NCBI GenBank assembly: GCA_937960755.1
Contig: CALGOL010000026.1
Location: forward strand, 1 to 6,905
From: an uncultured Azospirillum sp.
Lineage (GTDB): Bacteria; Pseudomonadota; Alphaproteobacteria; Azospirillales; Azospirillaceae
Length of the DNA stretch: 6,905 nucleotides
Direction: 5' to 3'
The stretch's first letter is position 1. Each line of letters opens with the position of its first letter. A program made the translations under genes and the position numbers. The notes below the pieces were generated by a model that searched no databases, was not told the origin of the DNA, and saw only the letters and a program-made list of their open reading frames with translations. Positions 1 through 4,891 of the stretch are shown here, piece after piece.

Positions 1-362
1 GGGGCCGGCAGCGCGCCGACCGAAGCGCGGGGTTCGCCCGACACCGGCGCGGTCTTTTCCGCCAGCTTCTTTTCCGCCGCCGCGGCGCGGGCCTGGGTTT
101 CCTTCAATTCGCGCTCAAGGTTGTAAACGCGGTCGCTCAACCGGCGGGCGCGACGGCGCGCACCGCCCTGGCCGGCCCACGCGATAAAGCCGCCGACGAC
201 GAAACCCGCGACCAACGCGATCAACGTGGCGAGGTAAAGCGGGGCTTCGACGGTGAAGGGCAGCGGCCACAAGGCGAAGGTGGTCGCGCCTTTGTTGGAC
301 ACGGCGAAAAGGGCGGCGACGACGGCGAGGGGAAAGCCGATCAACCAGGAAAAAAGACGCAC
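1..362 (-). CDS. LapA/DUF1049-like small inner-membrane protein (partial)
   Basis: Probable LapA-domain membrane protein; the 3' end is cut by the window edge, leaving 120 codons. The start is GTG at 362-360 with a GAGGA ribosome binding site (complement of 375-371) 8 nt upstream. Residues about 3-22 (LFSWLIGFPLAVVAALF) form a first hydrophobic helix, and about 41-63 (LYLATLIALVAGFVVGGFIA) a second. A basic stretch (RRRARR, 69-74) follows, then a charged helix likely to form a coiled coil (about 75-103), then a Pro/Ala-rich tail. Two N-terminal membrane helices followed by a cytoplasmic coiled coil is the LapA/DUF1049 layout; in E. coli LapA works with LapB in controlling lipopolysaccharide synthesis. 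The gene lies 83 bp downstream of ihfB on the same strand with no T-rich terminator between, so co-transcription is likely. ihfB followed by such a gene is a common arrangement in proteobacteria. The precise role here is inferred from family only. Confidence 0.8.
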   Translation of the reverse strand, partial: MRLFSWLIGFPLAVVAALFAVSNKGATTFALWPLPFTVEAPLYLATLIALVAGFVVGGFIAWAGQGGARRRARRLSDRVYNLERELKETQARAAAAEKKLAEKTAPVSGEPRASVGALPA

Positions 363-445
363 GTTCTTATTCCTCAAGCGTTCGTGTGGCGGGGCCGTTC
401 GCGTGGGGGCGCATGCTTAGGGCGCAAAGGCTATGCCCAACTACT

Positions 446-727
446 TTACTCGGCGTTCAGGCGCTCGCGCAACTGCTTGCCGGTCTTGAAGAACGGCGTG
501 GCCTTTTCCGCCACGTCCACCGCCTCGCCGGTGCGCGGATTGCGTCCGGTGCGGGCGTCGCGATGCTTGACGGAAAACGCGCCGAAGCCGCGCAGTTCGA
601 CCCGGTCGCCGCGCGCCAAAGCTTCGGTGATTTCGTCGAAGACCGTCGCGACGATCTTTTCAATATCGCGCTGATAAAGGTGCGGATTGCGGTCGGCGAG
701 GCGCTGTATCAATTCTGATTTGGTCAT
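446..727 (-). CDS. ihfB: Integration host factor subunit beta
   Basis: Encodes the 93-aa beta subunit of IHF, a heterodimeric nucleoid protein that binds the minor groove and bends DNA sharply, assisting recombination, replication and sigma54-type transcription. The N-terminus MTKSELIQRL is characteristic of the beta chain. The DNA-binding arm is visible as RGFGAFSVKHRDARTGRNP (about 46-64); the Pro in GRNP (P64) matches the proline that intercalates into DNA. The C-terminal PFFKTGKQLRERL (79-90) matches the family ending. Length agrees with the usual 90-95 aa. The reading frame is open upstream to 913, but that extra 62-residue stretch is low-complexity Arg/Leu/Val/Ser and resembles nothing, so the start is placed at the ATG complement of 727-725. 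An AGGGG sequence about 11 nt upstream is the only Shine-Dalgarno candidate. The partner alpha subunit (ihfA) is not in the window. The LapA-like gene follows downstream. Confidence 0.95.
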   Translation of the reverse strand: MTKSELIQRLADRNPHLYQRDIEKIVATVFDEITEALARGDRVELRGFGAFSVKHRDARTGRNPRTGEAVDVAEKATPFFKTGKQLRERLNAE

Positions 728-1129
728 TGCGGCCGATACCCCTGAATACGATACCCCTGAAAACAAGGAGACGCGGGAGACGAGACCCTGACCGCAACGG
801 CGGCGCCGCCGAAGCAGGACTAAAACGCTAAGAGCGTGCCAGAGCGTCGCTTCGCCGTCAAGGCGTCTGGTGAGCGCAAGGCTATGACCAATCACACAAA
901 TTTTGTTCGCCAACTGTTGCGGGGCGCGGCTGGCTGCGGCATACTCCGCACGCGGTAATTTTTTTATACCGGCGGCGCGCCGTTGGCGCAGCGTTTCGCG
1001 GCAAGAAGATTCCGCAGTTGGTTTTCGCGCTCGGCGCGCTAACTCTATGGCGGCGAAGGTTGAAGGCGAAAGCAGCCCAGTCGTTACGGTCCAAGCAATC
1101 GCACCAAAACATAACAGGGAGTAAGCTCA
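728..1129. other. Divergent intergenic region, ihfB / TRAP binding protein
   Basis: This 402-bp gap must hold the promoters of ihfB (leftward) and the first TRAP binding protein (rightward). Short frames here encode nothing recognisable. The clearest elements are the 13-bp tandem repeat at 734-761 and an AT-rich patch at 952-970 (CGGTA, seven T's, TACCG, an imperfect inverted repeat) that stands out from the GC-rich surroundings. A leftward TTGACG at 856-861 (complement) is a good -35 but has no convincing -10 at 16-18 bp. A rightward TTGCGG (917-922), 17 bp, CATACT (940-945) is a weak promoter candidate. AGGGAG (1116-1121), 8 nt before 1130, is the ribosome binding site of the rightward gene. 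No RNA gene or mobile element was recognised. Confidence 0.5.
734..761. repeat. 13-bp tandem direct repeat in ihfB leader
   Basis: The 13-mer CGATACCCCTGAA occurs perfectly at 734-746 and again at 749-761, separated by 2 nt (period 15). On the ihfB sense strand each copy reads TTCAGGGGTATCG, so the leader carries two AGGGG Shine-Dalgarno-like cores, one about 11 nt and one about 26 nt before the ihfB start. This may be a recent slip duplication or a duplicated protein/RNA binding site; the sequence alone cannot decide. Confidence 0.75.
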
Positions 1130-2251
1130 ATGAAGCGTCGCGAGTTTTTGACCACCGCCAGCGCCGGCGCCGCGGCGACGATCGTCGCCCAGCCGGCCCT
1201 GGCCCAAACCACCCCGGCGGCCCCCGCCATCATCTCCAGCATGCCGGAAATCAACTGGCGCTGCGCTTCCAGCTTCCCCAAGAGCTTGGACACCATTTAC
1301 GGCGGCGCTGAAGAAGTCTCCAAGCGGGTCAAGGAAGCCACCGACGGCAAGTTCAACATCCGCGTCTTCGCCGGCGGCGAAATCGTCCCCGGTCTGCAAG
1401 TGCTGGACGCGGTGCAGGCCAACACCGTGCAGTGCGGCCATACCGTTTCTTACTACTACGTCGGCAAGGATCCGACCTTCGCCTTTGACGCCGCGATGCC
1501 GTTCGGCCTCAACGCCCGCCAGCAAAACGCCTGGATGTCCCACGGCGGCGGGTTGGAGCTGATGCGCGAATTCTTCAAGAGCTACAACATCGTCCAGTTC
1601 CCTTGCGGCAACACCGGCGTGCAGATGGGCGGCTGGTTCCGTAAGGAAATCAACTCGGTGGCCGATCTTCAGGGGCTGAAGATGCGTATCGGCGGCTTCG
1701 CCGGCACGGTGATTTCCAAGCTGGGCGTGGTGCCGCAGCAGATCGCCGGCGGCGACATCTATCCGGCGCTGGAAAAGGGCACCATCGACGCCACCGAATG
1801 GGTCGGCCCGTACGATGACGAAAAGCTCGGCTTCTACAAAGTCGCCAAGTACTACTACTATCCGGGTTGGTGGGAAGGCGGCCCGCAGGTGTCGTTCCTG
1901 ACCAATATCGACGAATACAACAAGCTGCCGGCCAATTATAAGGCGATCCTTGACGACGCCTGCGCCGCCGCCAACACGTCGATGACCGGCAAGTACGACG
2001 TCGGCAACGCCTTGGCGCTGAAGCGCTTGGTGGCCGCCGGCACGGTGCTGAAGGCTTTCCCGCGCGACGTCATGCAGGCGTGCTATCAGGCGGCCTTTGA
2101 AGTCTACGAAGCCGAAGCGGCCAAGAACCCGAAGTTCAAGGCGGTTTATGAACCCTGGCTGAAGTTCCGCGCCGACGTGCTGCTGTGGTTCCGCGTCGCA
2201 GAATTCGGCTACGATTCGTTCGTCTACACCGCCCCGCCGCCCAAGCGGTGA
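1130..2251 (+). CDS. TRAP transporter solute-binding protein, TakP-type (copy 1)
   Basis: A 373-aa periplasmic binding protein of the TRAP (DctP/TakP) family that captures an organic acid and delivers it to a DctQ-DctM permease for sodium-driven uptake. KRREFL (2-7), a hydrophobic stretch and ALA-Q (23-26) form a twin-arginine signal peptide. From SSFPKSLDTIYGGAE (47-61) onward it closely resembles, as I remember it, Rhodobacter sphaeroides TakP, which binds 2-oxo acids such as pyruvate with a sodium ion. Shared blocks are VGKDPTFAF (111-119), GNTGVQMGGWFR (160-171), GLKMRIGG (182-189, with the family's conserved carboxylate-binding Arg, R186), GVVPQQIAGGDIYPALEKG (199-217), DATEWVGPYDD (220-230) and YYYYPGWWEGG (241-251). 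Start: ATG with AGGGAG 8 nt upstream. A paralog follows after 86 bp. No DctQ or DctM gene is visible on either side, so the permease must be elsewhere. The substrate is inferred; a 2-oxo acid or related carboxylate is most likely. Confidence 0.93.
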   Translation: MKRREFLTTASAGAAATIVAQPALAQTTPAAPAIISSMPEINWRCASSFPKSLDTIYGGAEEVSKRVKEATDGKFNIRVFAGGEIVPGLQVLDAVQANTVQCGHTVSYYYVGKDPTFAFDAAMPFGLNARQQNAWMSHGGGLELMREFFKSYNIVQFPCGNTGVQMGGWFRKEINSVADLQGLKMRIGGFAGTVISKLGVVPQQIAGGDIYPALEKGTIDATEWVGPYDDEKLGFYKVAKYYYYPGWWEGGPQVSFLTNIDEYNKLPANYKAILDDACAAANTSMTGKYDVGNALALKRLVAAGTVLKAFPRDVMQACYQAAFEVYEAEAAKNPKFKAVYEPWLKFRADVLLWFRVAEFGYDSFVYTAPPPKR

Positions 2252-2264
2252 TTTGGCGGGTCGT

Positions 2265-2293
2265 TTGACCTTAAACAGGTTTAACGCGAAGAT
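2265..2293 (+). promoter_or_regulatory. Possible promoter/operator for copy 2
   Basis: TTGACC (2265-2270) is a good -35 and lies 17 bp before GAAGAT (2288-2293), a poor -10 matching TATAAT at three positions. Within the spacer lies a perfect 6-bp inverted repeat, TTAAAC-AG-GTTTAA (2271-2284), a reasonable operator candidate. Transcription starting about 7 nt after the -10 would begin inside the 5' arm of the hairpin at 2295-2328 and so would escape it. The call rests on the -35 and the palindrome only. Confidence 0.3.
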
Positions 2294-2294
2294 G

Positions 2295-2328
2295 GAGCGG
2301 CGCTTAAACGGCGTCGCTCTTTTCGTTT
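2295..2328 (+). terminator. Hairpin terminator between the two binding-protein genes
   Basis: GAGCGGCGC (2295-2303) pairs with GCGTCGCTC (2311-2319) over 9 bp with one G-U pair, with a 7-nt loop, followed by TTTTCGTTT (2320-2328). This fits an intrinsic terminator for the upstream gene, though the T-run is interrupted. It ends directly against the six-G ribosome binding site of the next gene, so it could also act as an attenuator that lowers read-through into copy 2. Confidence 0.7.
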
Positions 2329-2337
2329 GGGGGGAAC

Positions 2338-3465
2338 ATGACCGTTCATCGCCGCGCCATGCTGGGGGCCGCCGCCATATCGGGTATCGGGGCGGGGCTT
2401 GGCGTCGGGCTGACGCCGACGCGCGGGCCGGCCGCGCCCGCCATCGTTTCCAGCATGCCGGAAGTCCGCTGGCGCTGCGCGTCGAGCTTTCCCAAAAGCC
2501 TGGAGGCGATCTACGGCGGCGGCGAGGAGACGGCGCGCCGCGTCGCCGCCGCCACCGACGGCAAGTTTCAGATTCGCGTCTTCGCCGGCGGCGAGATCGT
2601 GCCGCCCTTGCAGGTGCTGGACGCCGTCCAGGCCGGAACGGTGGAGTGCGGCCATTCCTCGTCCTTTTATTACGTCGGCAAAGACCCGACCTTCGCCTTC
2701 GACACCGCCATGCCGTTCGGGCTCAACGCCCGCCAGCATAGCGCTTGGATGACGCACGGCGGCGGGTTGGCGCTGATGCGGGAGTTTTTCGCCGGCTACA
2801 ACATCGTGCAGATTCCCTGCGGCAACACCGGCGCACAGATGGGCGGCTGGTTCCGTCGCGAGATTAAAACTTTGTCCGACTTGGTCGGGCTGAAGATGCG
2901 AATCGGCGGGCTGGCCGGCAAGGTGATGGCGAAGCTGGGGGTGGTGCCGCAGCAGATTTCCGGCGCCGACGTCTATGAGGCGCTGGAGCGCGGCGGCATC
3001 GACGCGGTGGAGTGGTCCGGCCCCTACGACGACGCCAAGCTCGGCTTCCACCGCGTCGCCAAATACTATTACGCGCCGGGCTGGTGGGAAGGCGGGGCGC
3101 AGATCACTTTTATGATCGGTCGTCCGGCCTGGGAAGCACTGCCGCCGGCCTATCGCGCGGTGCTGGAGAACGCCTGCGCCGCCGCCAACGCCTCGATGCT
3201 CGCTCGGTACGAGGTGCTGAACGCGCGCGCGCTGCGCACGCTGGCGGCGGAAGGGGCGCAGTTGCGCGCCTTTCCCCGCTCAACCCTGGTGGCGGCGCAG
3301 GATGCGGCGGAAGACGTCATGGCGGAGGAGGCGGTGCGCAATCCGCGCTTCGCCAAGGTCTACGGCGAATGGGCGCGCTTTCGCGACGAGTCGCGGCTGT
3401 GGTCGCGGGTGGCGGAATACGCCTACGACTCGTTCGTCTATAACGCCCCGCCGCCGCGGCGCTAA
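2338..3465 (+). CDS. TRAP transporter solute-binding protein, TakP-type (copy 2)
   Basis: A 375-aa paralog of the preceding gene, aligning without gaps from APAI (copy 1 residue 31, copy 2 residue 33) to the C-terminus, with about 68% identity by hand count. HRRAML (4-9) and the Ala/Gly-rich stretch 10-25 make a Tat-type signal, but no clear AxA cleavage site follows, so processing is less certain than for copy 1. Family blocks are kept: SSFPKSLEAIYGG (49-61), VGKDPTFAF (113-121), GNTGAQMGGWFR (162-173), GLKMRIGG (184-191, conserved R188), GVVPQQISGADVY (201-213), DAVEWSGPYDD (222-232), PGWWEGGAQ (247-255). Differences near the expected pocket include HSSSFYY for HTVSYYY, EWSGP for EWVGP and YYYAPGWW for YYYYPGWW, which could change ligand preference. 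Start: ATG preceded by six G's (2329-2334). A terminator hairpin separates it from copy 1, and a strong terminator follows. No permease gene is adjacent. Codons are more GC-rich than in copy 1, which may mean lower expression. Confidence 0.92.
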   Translation: MTVHRRAMLGAAAISGIGAGLGVGLTPTRGPAAPAIVSSMPEVRWRCASSFPKSLEAIYGGGEETARRVAAATDGKFQIRVFAGGEIVPPLQVLDAVQAGTVECGHSSSFYYVGKDPTFAFDTAMPFGLNARQHSAWMTHGGGLALMREFFAGYNIVQIPCGNTGAQMGGWFRREIKTLSDLVGLKMRIGGLAGKVMAKLGVVPQQISGADVYEALERGGIDAVEWSGPYDDAKLGFHRVAKYYYAPGWWEGGAQITFMIGRPAWEALPPAYRAVLENACAAANASMLARYEVLNARALRTLAAEGAQLRAFPRSTLVAAQDAAEDVMAEEAVRNPRFAKVYGEWARFRDESRLWSRVAEYAYDSFVYNAPPPRR

Positions 3466-3532
3466 GAACGCCGCCGCCTCGGTCGCCGCCGCGGTCGCAA
3501 GGCCGCGGTTGATAAAATAGTCCGAGAAATAG

Positions 3533-3561
3533 AAAAGGCCGGGAGCAAGTCCCGGCCTTTT
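3533..3561. terminator. Bidirectional intrinsic terminator
   Basis: AAAAGGCCGGGA (3533-3544) and TCCCGGCCTTTT (3550-3561) form a perfect 12-bp stem with a 5-nt loop, GCAAG. The U-tract is encoded on both strands, so it can end the rightward binding-protein transcript and the leftward tRNA-Asn transcript, whose CCA end is 10 nt away. Confidence 0.93.
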
Positions 3562-3571
3562 CCTGATGTAT

Positions 3572-3646
3572 TGGCTCCGGCGGTAGGATTCGAACCTACG
3601 ACCAACGGATTAACAGTCCGCTGCGCTACCGCTGCGCCACGCCGGA
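3572..3646 (-). tRNA. tRNA-Asn (anticodon GUU)
   Basis: The reverse complement folds as a 75-nt tRNA with encoded CCA. The acceptor stem TCCGGCG pairs fully with CGCCGGA, the discriminator is G, and the D arm reads GCGCAGCGGTAGCGC. The anticodon loop CTGTTAA carries GTT (complement of 3614-3612), and the T arm is GTAGGTTCGAATCCTAC. GTT reads AAC/AAU, giving asparagine. It is transcribed leftward from a promoter at 3662-3690 and ends at the terminator at 3533-3561. A 65-codon plus-strand reading frame over this gene (MAPAVGFEPTTNG...) is the usual spurious translation of a tRNA antisense strand. Confidence 0.97.
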
Positions 3647-3661
3647 TCAGTGGTGGCCGTC

Positions 3662-3690
3662 TGTTTAGCGATCTGAACCGAAGTCGTCAA
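3662..3690 (-). promoter_or_regulatory. Promoter of tRNA-Asn
   Basis: On the minus strand, TTGACG (complement of 3690-3685), a 17-bp spacer and TAAACA (complement of 3667-3662) end 15 nt before the tRNA 5' end, the right place for a short leader start. The -35 is strong and the -10 is weak. The -35 is also one arm of a 6-bp inverted repeat (CGTCAA 3685-3690 / TTGACG 3700-3705). Confidence 0.6.
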
Positions 3691-3788
3691 GACTATTTTT
3701 TGACGTTTCGATTATTTTATCGGGTCACAGACAGTTTACTCATACACAACCTCGTCTTCTTTACATAAGTACAGAATTCGAAGACTAT

Positions 3789-3805
3789 ACCGTCTGTTAG
3801 ACGGT
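3789..3805 (-). other. Hairpin just 3' of tRNA-Cys
   Basis: ACCGTCT (3789-3795) and AGACGGT (3799-3805) are a perfect 7-bp inverted repeat with a 3-nt loop, starting 3 nt after the encoded CCA of tRNA-Cys in the direction of transcription. It has no following U-tract, so it is a weak terminator at best. It may be a 3' trailer structure that blocks or guides processing. The rest of the inter-tRNA spacer (3647-3788) is AT-rich and contains no gene I can recognise. Confidence 0.5.
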
Positions 3806-3808
3806 TCT

Positions 3809-3882
3809 TGGAGGCACGACCGAGAATCGAACTCGGGTACGCGGATTTGCAGTCCGCTGCATCACCACTCTGCCATCGCGCC
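3809..3882 (-). tRNA. tRNA-Cys (anticodon GCA)
   Basis: The reverse complement gives a 74-nt tRNA with encoded CCA. The acceptor stem GGCGCGA pairs with TCGTGCC with one G-U, and the discriminator is U, as expected for tRNA-Cys. The anticodon loop CTGCAAA carries GCA (complement of 3850-3848), and the T arm is CCGAGTTCGATTCTCGG. It is read leftward from the strong promoter at 3895-3923, upstream of tRNA-Asn. The 162-bp spacer and separate promoters suggest the two tRNAs are mainly independent units, although read-through is possible. Confidence 0.96.
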
Positions 3883-3894
3883 AGCGAGGCGCGT

Positions 3895-3923
3895 CTTATA
3901 TCCATCGGCCGAAGCCCGGTCAA
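3895..3923 (-). promoter_or_regulatory. Promoter of tRNA-Cys
   Basis: On the minus strand, TTGACC (complement of 3923-3918), a 17-bp spacer and TATAAG (complement of 3900-3895) make a near-consensus sigma70 promoter. The -10 ends 12 nt before the tRNA 5' end, so the leader is only a few bases long, as usual for stable RNA genes. Confidence 0.85.
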
Positions 3924-3984
3924 GCGCTTTTCCGTCATTTGACGAACGTCGCGCGAAAGCTTGGCCCCGCGCTCGCCTGCGGCG

Positions 3985-4013
3985 TTGTCAGGCGCTTGCG
4001 ACGCCGATATAAA
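3985..4013 (+). promoter_or_regulatory. Promoter of the PCMT-like gene
   Basis: TTGTCA (3985-3990), a 17-bp spacer and TATAAA (4008-4013) match five of six consensus bases in each box. A start near 4020 would give a leader of about 90 nt before the ATG at 4109. It is divergent from the tRNA-Cys promoter, 61 bp away, so the two may influence each other. Confidence 0.8.
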
Positions 4014-4108
4014 GCTTTGTCGAATAAAGCCGGCGGAGACCTCGTCGGCGCCACCCGCAATCGTATGTCCGCCCCCTTCGCCGGGGCGTATCGCCCAGGG
4101 ACCCCGCC

Positions 4109-4765
4109 ATGACCGATTTCGCCGTCGCCCGCTACAATATGGTCGAATCCCAGCTTCGCCCGAACAAGGTGACGGATCAGCGGGTGGTGGACGCGATGAT
4201 GAGCGTTCCGCGCGAAGCGTTCGTGCCGGCGGCGTCCCGCGGCGTCGCCTATGTGGACGACGCGCTGGCCGTCGCCAAGGGCCGCTATCTGATGGAGCCG
4301 ATGGTGTTCGCCCGCATGCTGCAGGCGGCGGAAGTGCAGCCCGGCGACGTGGTTTTGGATATCGGCTGCGGCACCGGCTATTCCTGCGCCGTTATCGCCC
4401 AACTGGCCGCCACCGTGGTCGGCATCGAAGCCGACCCCGATCTGGCCGCCAAGGCGGGCAACGCGCTGGCCGAAGTCGGCGCTGACAATGCGGTGGTGAT
4501 CGCCGGCCCGCACAACGTGGGTTATCCCGATCAAGCGCCCTACGACGTGATCTTCGTGAACGGCGCGGTGGCGGAAGCCCCGGCCGCTCTGTTGAACCAA
4601 CTGGCCGACGGCGGTCGTCTGGCGACGGTGGTGCGCGGCGAGGACGGCGTCGGCGTCGCCCGGCTGTTCCGCCGCATCAGCGGCGCCGTGTCGTCGCGCG
4701 CGCTGTTCGAAACCCTGCCGGCCATGCTGCCGGGATTTGAAGCCAAGCCGGTTTTCCGTTTCTAA
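4109..4765 (+). CDS. PCMT-family SAM-dependent methyltransferase (divergent isoaspartate methyltransferase)
   Basis: A 218-aa cytoplasmic protein of the protein-L-isoaspartate O-methyltransferase (PCMT) family. True members methylate isoaspartyl residues in damaged proteins using S-adenosylmethionine. VPREAFV (33-39) matches the family's VPRE-FV block, VLDIGCGTGYS (82-92) is SAM motif I, IEADP (105-109) ends the acidic motif after strand 2, and APYDVIFVNGAV (143-154) is motif II. The substrate motif is altered: where canonical enzymes have GQTISxP, this protein has GRYLMEP (58-64), so the usual Gln, Thr and Ser are absent. Similar PCMT-like genes next to tolC are, from memory, common in alphaproteobacteria, so this is probably a subfamily trait rather than decay. 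Methyltransferase fold is well supported; isoaspartate repair activity is doubtful. Start: ATG with AGGGA 7 nt upstream and a good promoter at 3985-4013. The rhodanese gene follows after 126 bp. Confidence 0.88.
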   Translation: MTDFAVARYNMVESQLRPNKVTDQRVVDAMMSVPREAFVPAASRGVAYVDDALAVAKGRYLMEPMVFARMLQAAEVQPGDVVLDIGCGTGYSCAVIAQLAATVVGIEADPDLAAKAGNALAEVGADNAVVIAGPHNVGYPDQAPYDVIFVNGAVAEAPAALLNQLADGGRLATVVRGEDGVGVARLFRRISGAVSSRALFETLPAMLPGFEAKPVFRF

Positions 4766-4826
4766 TCAGCGGGTCGCTTCTTGGCTTCGGCATGGCGGGG
4801 TTGACGCGGACAGGCTGCGATCCATT

Positions 4827-4842
4827 CTCGCCATTTGGCGAG
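4827..4842. other. Short hairpin after the PCMT-like gene
   Basis: CTCGCC (4827-4832) and GGCGAG (4837-4842) form a perfect 6-bp stem with loop ATTT. There is no T-run on either side, so it is unlikely to be a full terminator. It may be an mRNA stability or pausing element between the methyltransferase and rhodanese genes. Confidence 0.4.
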
Positions 4843-4874
4843 GGTTCGGTTAATACTGAACCGTACGGTACTGA
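4843..4874. promoter_or_regulatory. Cluster of palindromes upstream of the rhodanese gene
   Basis: Three overlapping symmetries lie 18-49 nt before the rhodanese start. GGTTC (4843-4847) and GAACC (4858-4862) are inverted; ACCGTACGGT (4860-4869) is a perfect 10-bp palindrome; TACTGA occurs twice at 4854-4859 and 4869-4874 with a 15-bp period. This density suggests an operator or leader RNA structure. TTAATAC (4850-4856) resembles a -10 but lacks a -35 at the right distance. I do not recognise a specific regulator's site. Confidence 0.35.
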
Positions 4875-4891
4875 CGCGAACTGGAGCTACG

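Noticed and set aside
885..905. Possible IHF-binding site for ihfB autoregulation near AATCACACAAATT
   Set aside because: It departs from the WATCAANNNNTTR consensus in conserved positions on both strands.
728..913. N-terminal extension of ihfB by 62 codons to an ATG at 913
   Set aside because: The added residues are not IHF-like, the product would far exceed the family length, and MTKSEL at 727 is the conserved IhfB start.
882..1130. Small frames (73-82 codons) in the ihfB/TRAP gap
   Set aside because: No recognisable motif and no good ribosome binding site; the composition looks like noncoding DNA.
2253..2741. 162-codon plus-strand frame overlapping the start of copy 2, and several long minus-strand frames across both TRAP genes and tolC
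   Set aside because: They are Arg/Gly/Ala-rich shadow frames of GC-rich coding sequence with no recognisable domain or ribosome binding site.
3572..3646. tRNA-Asn as an attachment site for an integrated element carrying the TRAP genes
   Set aside because: I saw no second copy of the tRNA 3' end on the far side of the pair, and no integrase or transposase in the window.
3571..3768. 65-codon plus-strand frame beginning MAPAVGFEPTTNG
   Set aside because: It is the antisense of tRNA-Asn; this peptide is a well-known artefact of translating tRNA genes.
4835..4891. TTG-initiated extension of the rhodanese by 19 codons
   Set aside because: The extension has no domain homology and poor ribosome binding signal; the ATG at 4892 has GGAG at good spacing.
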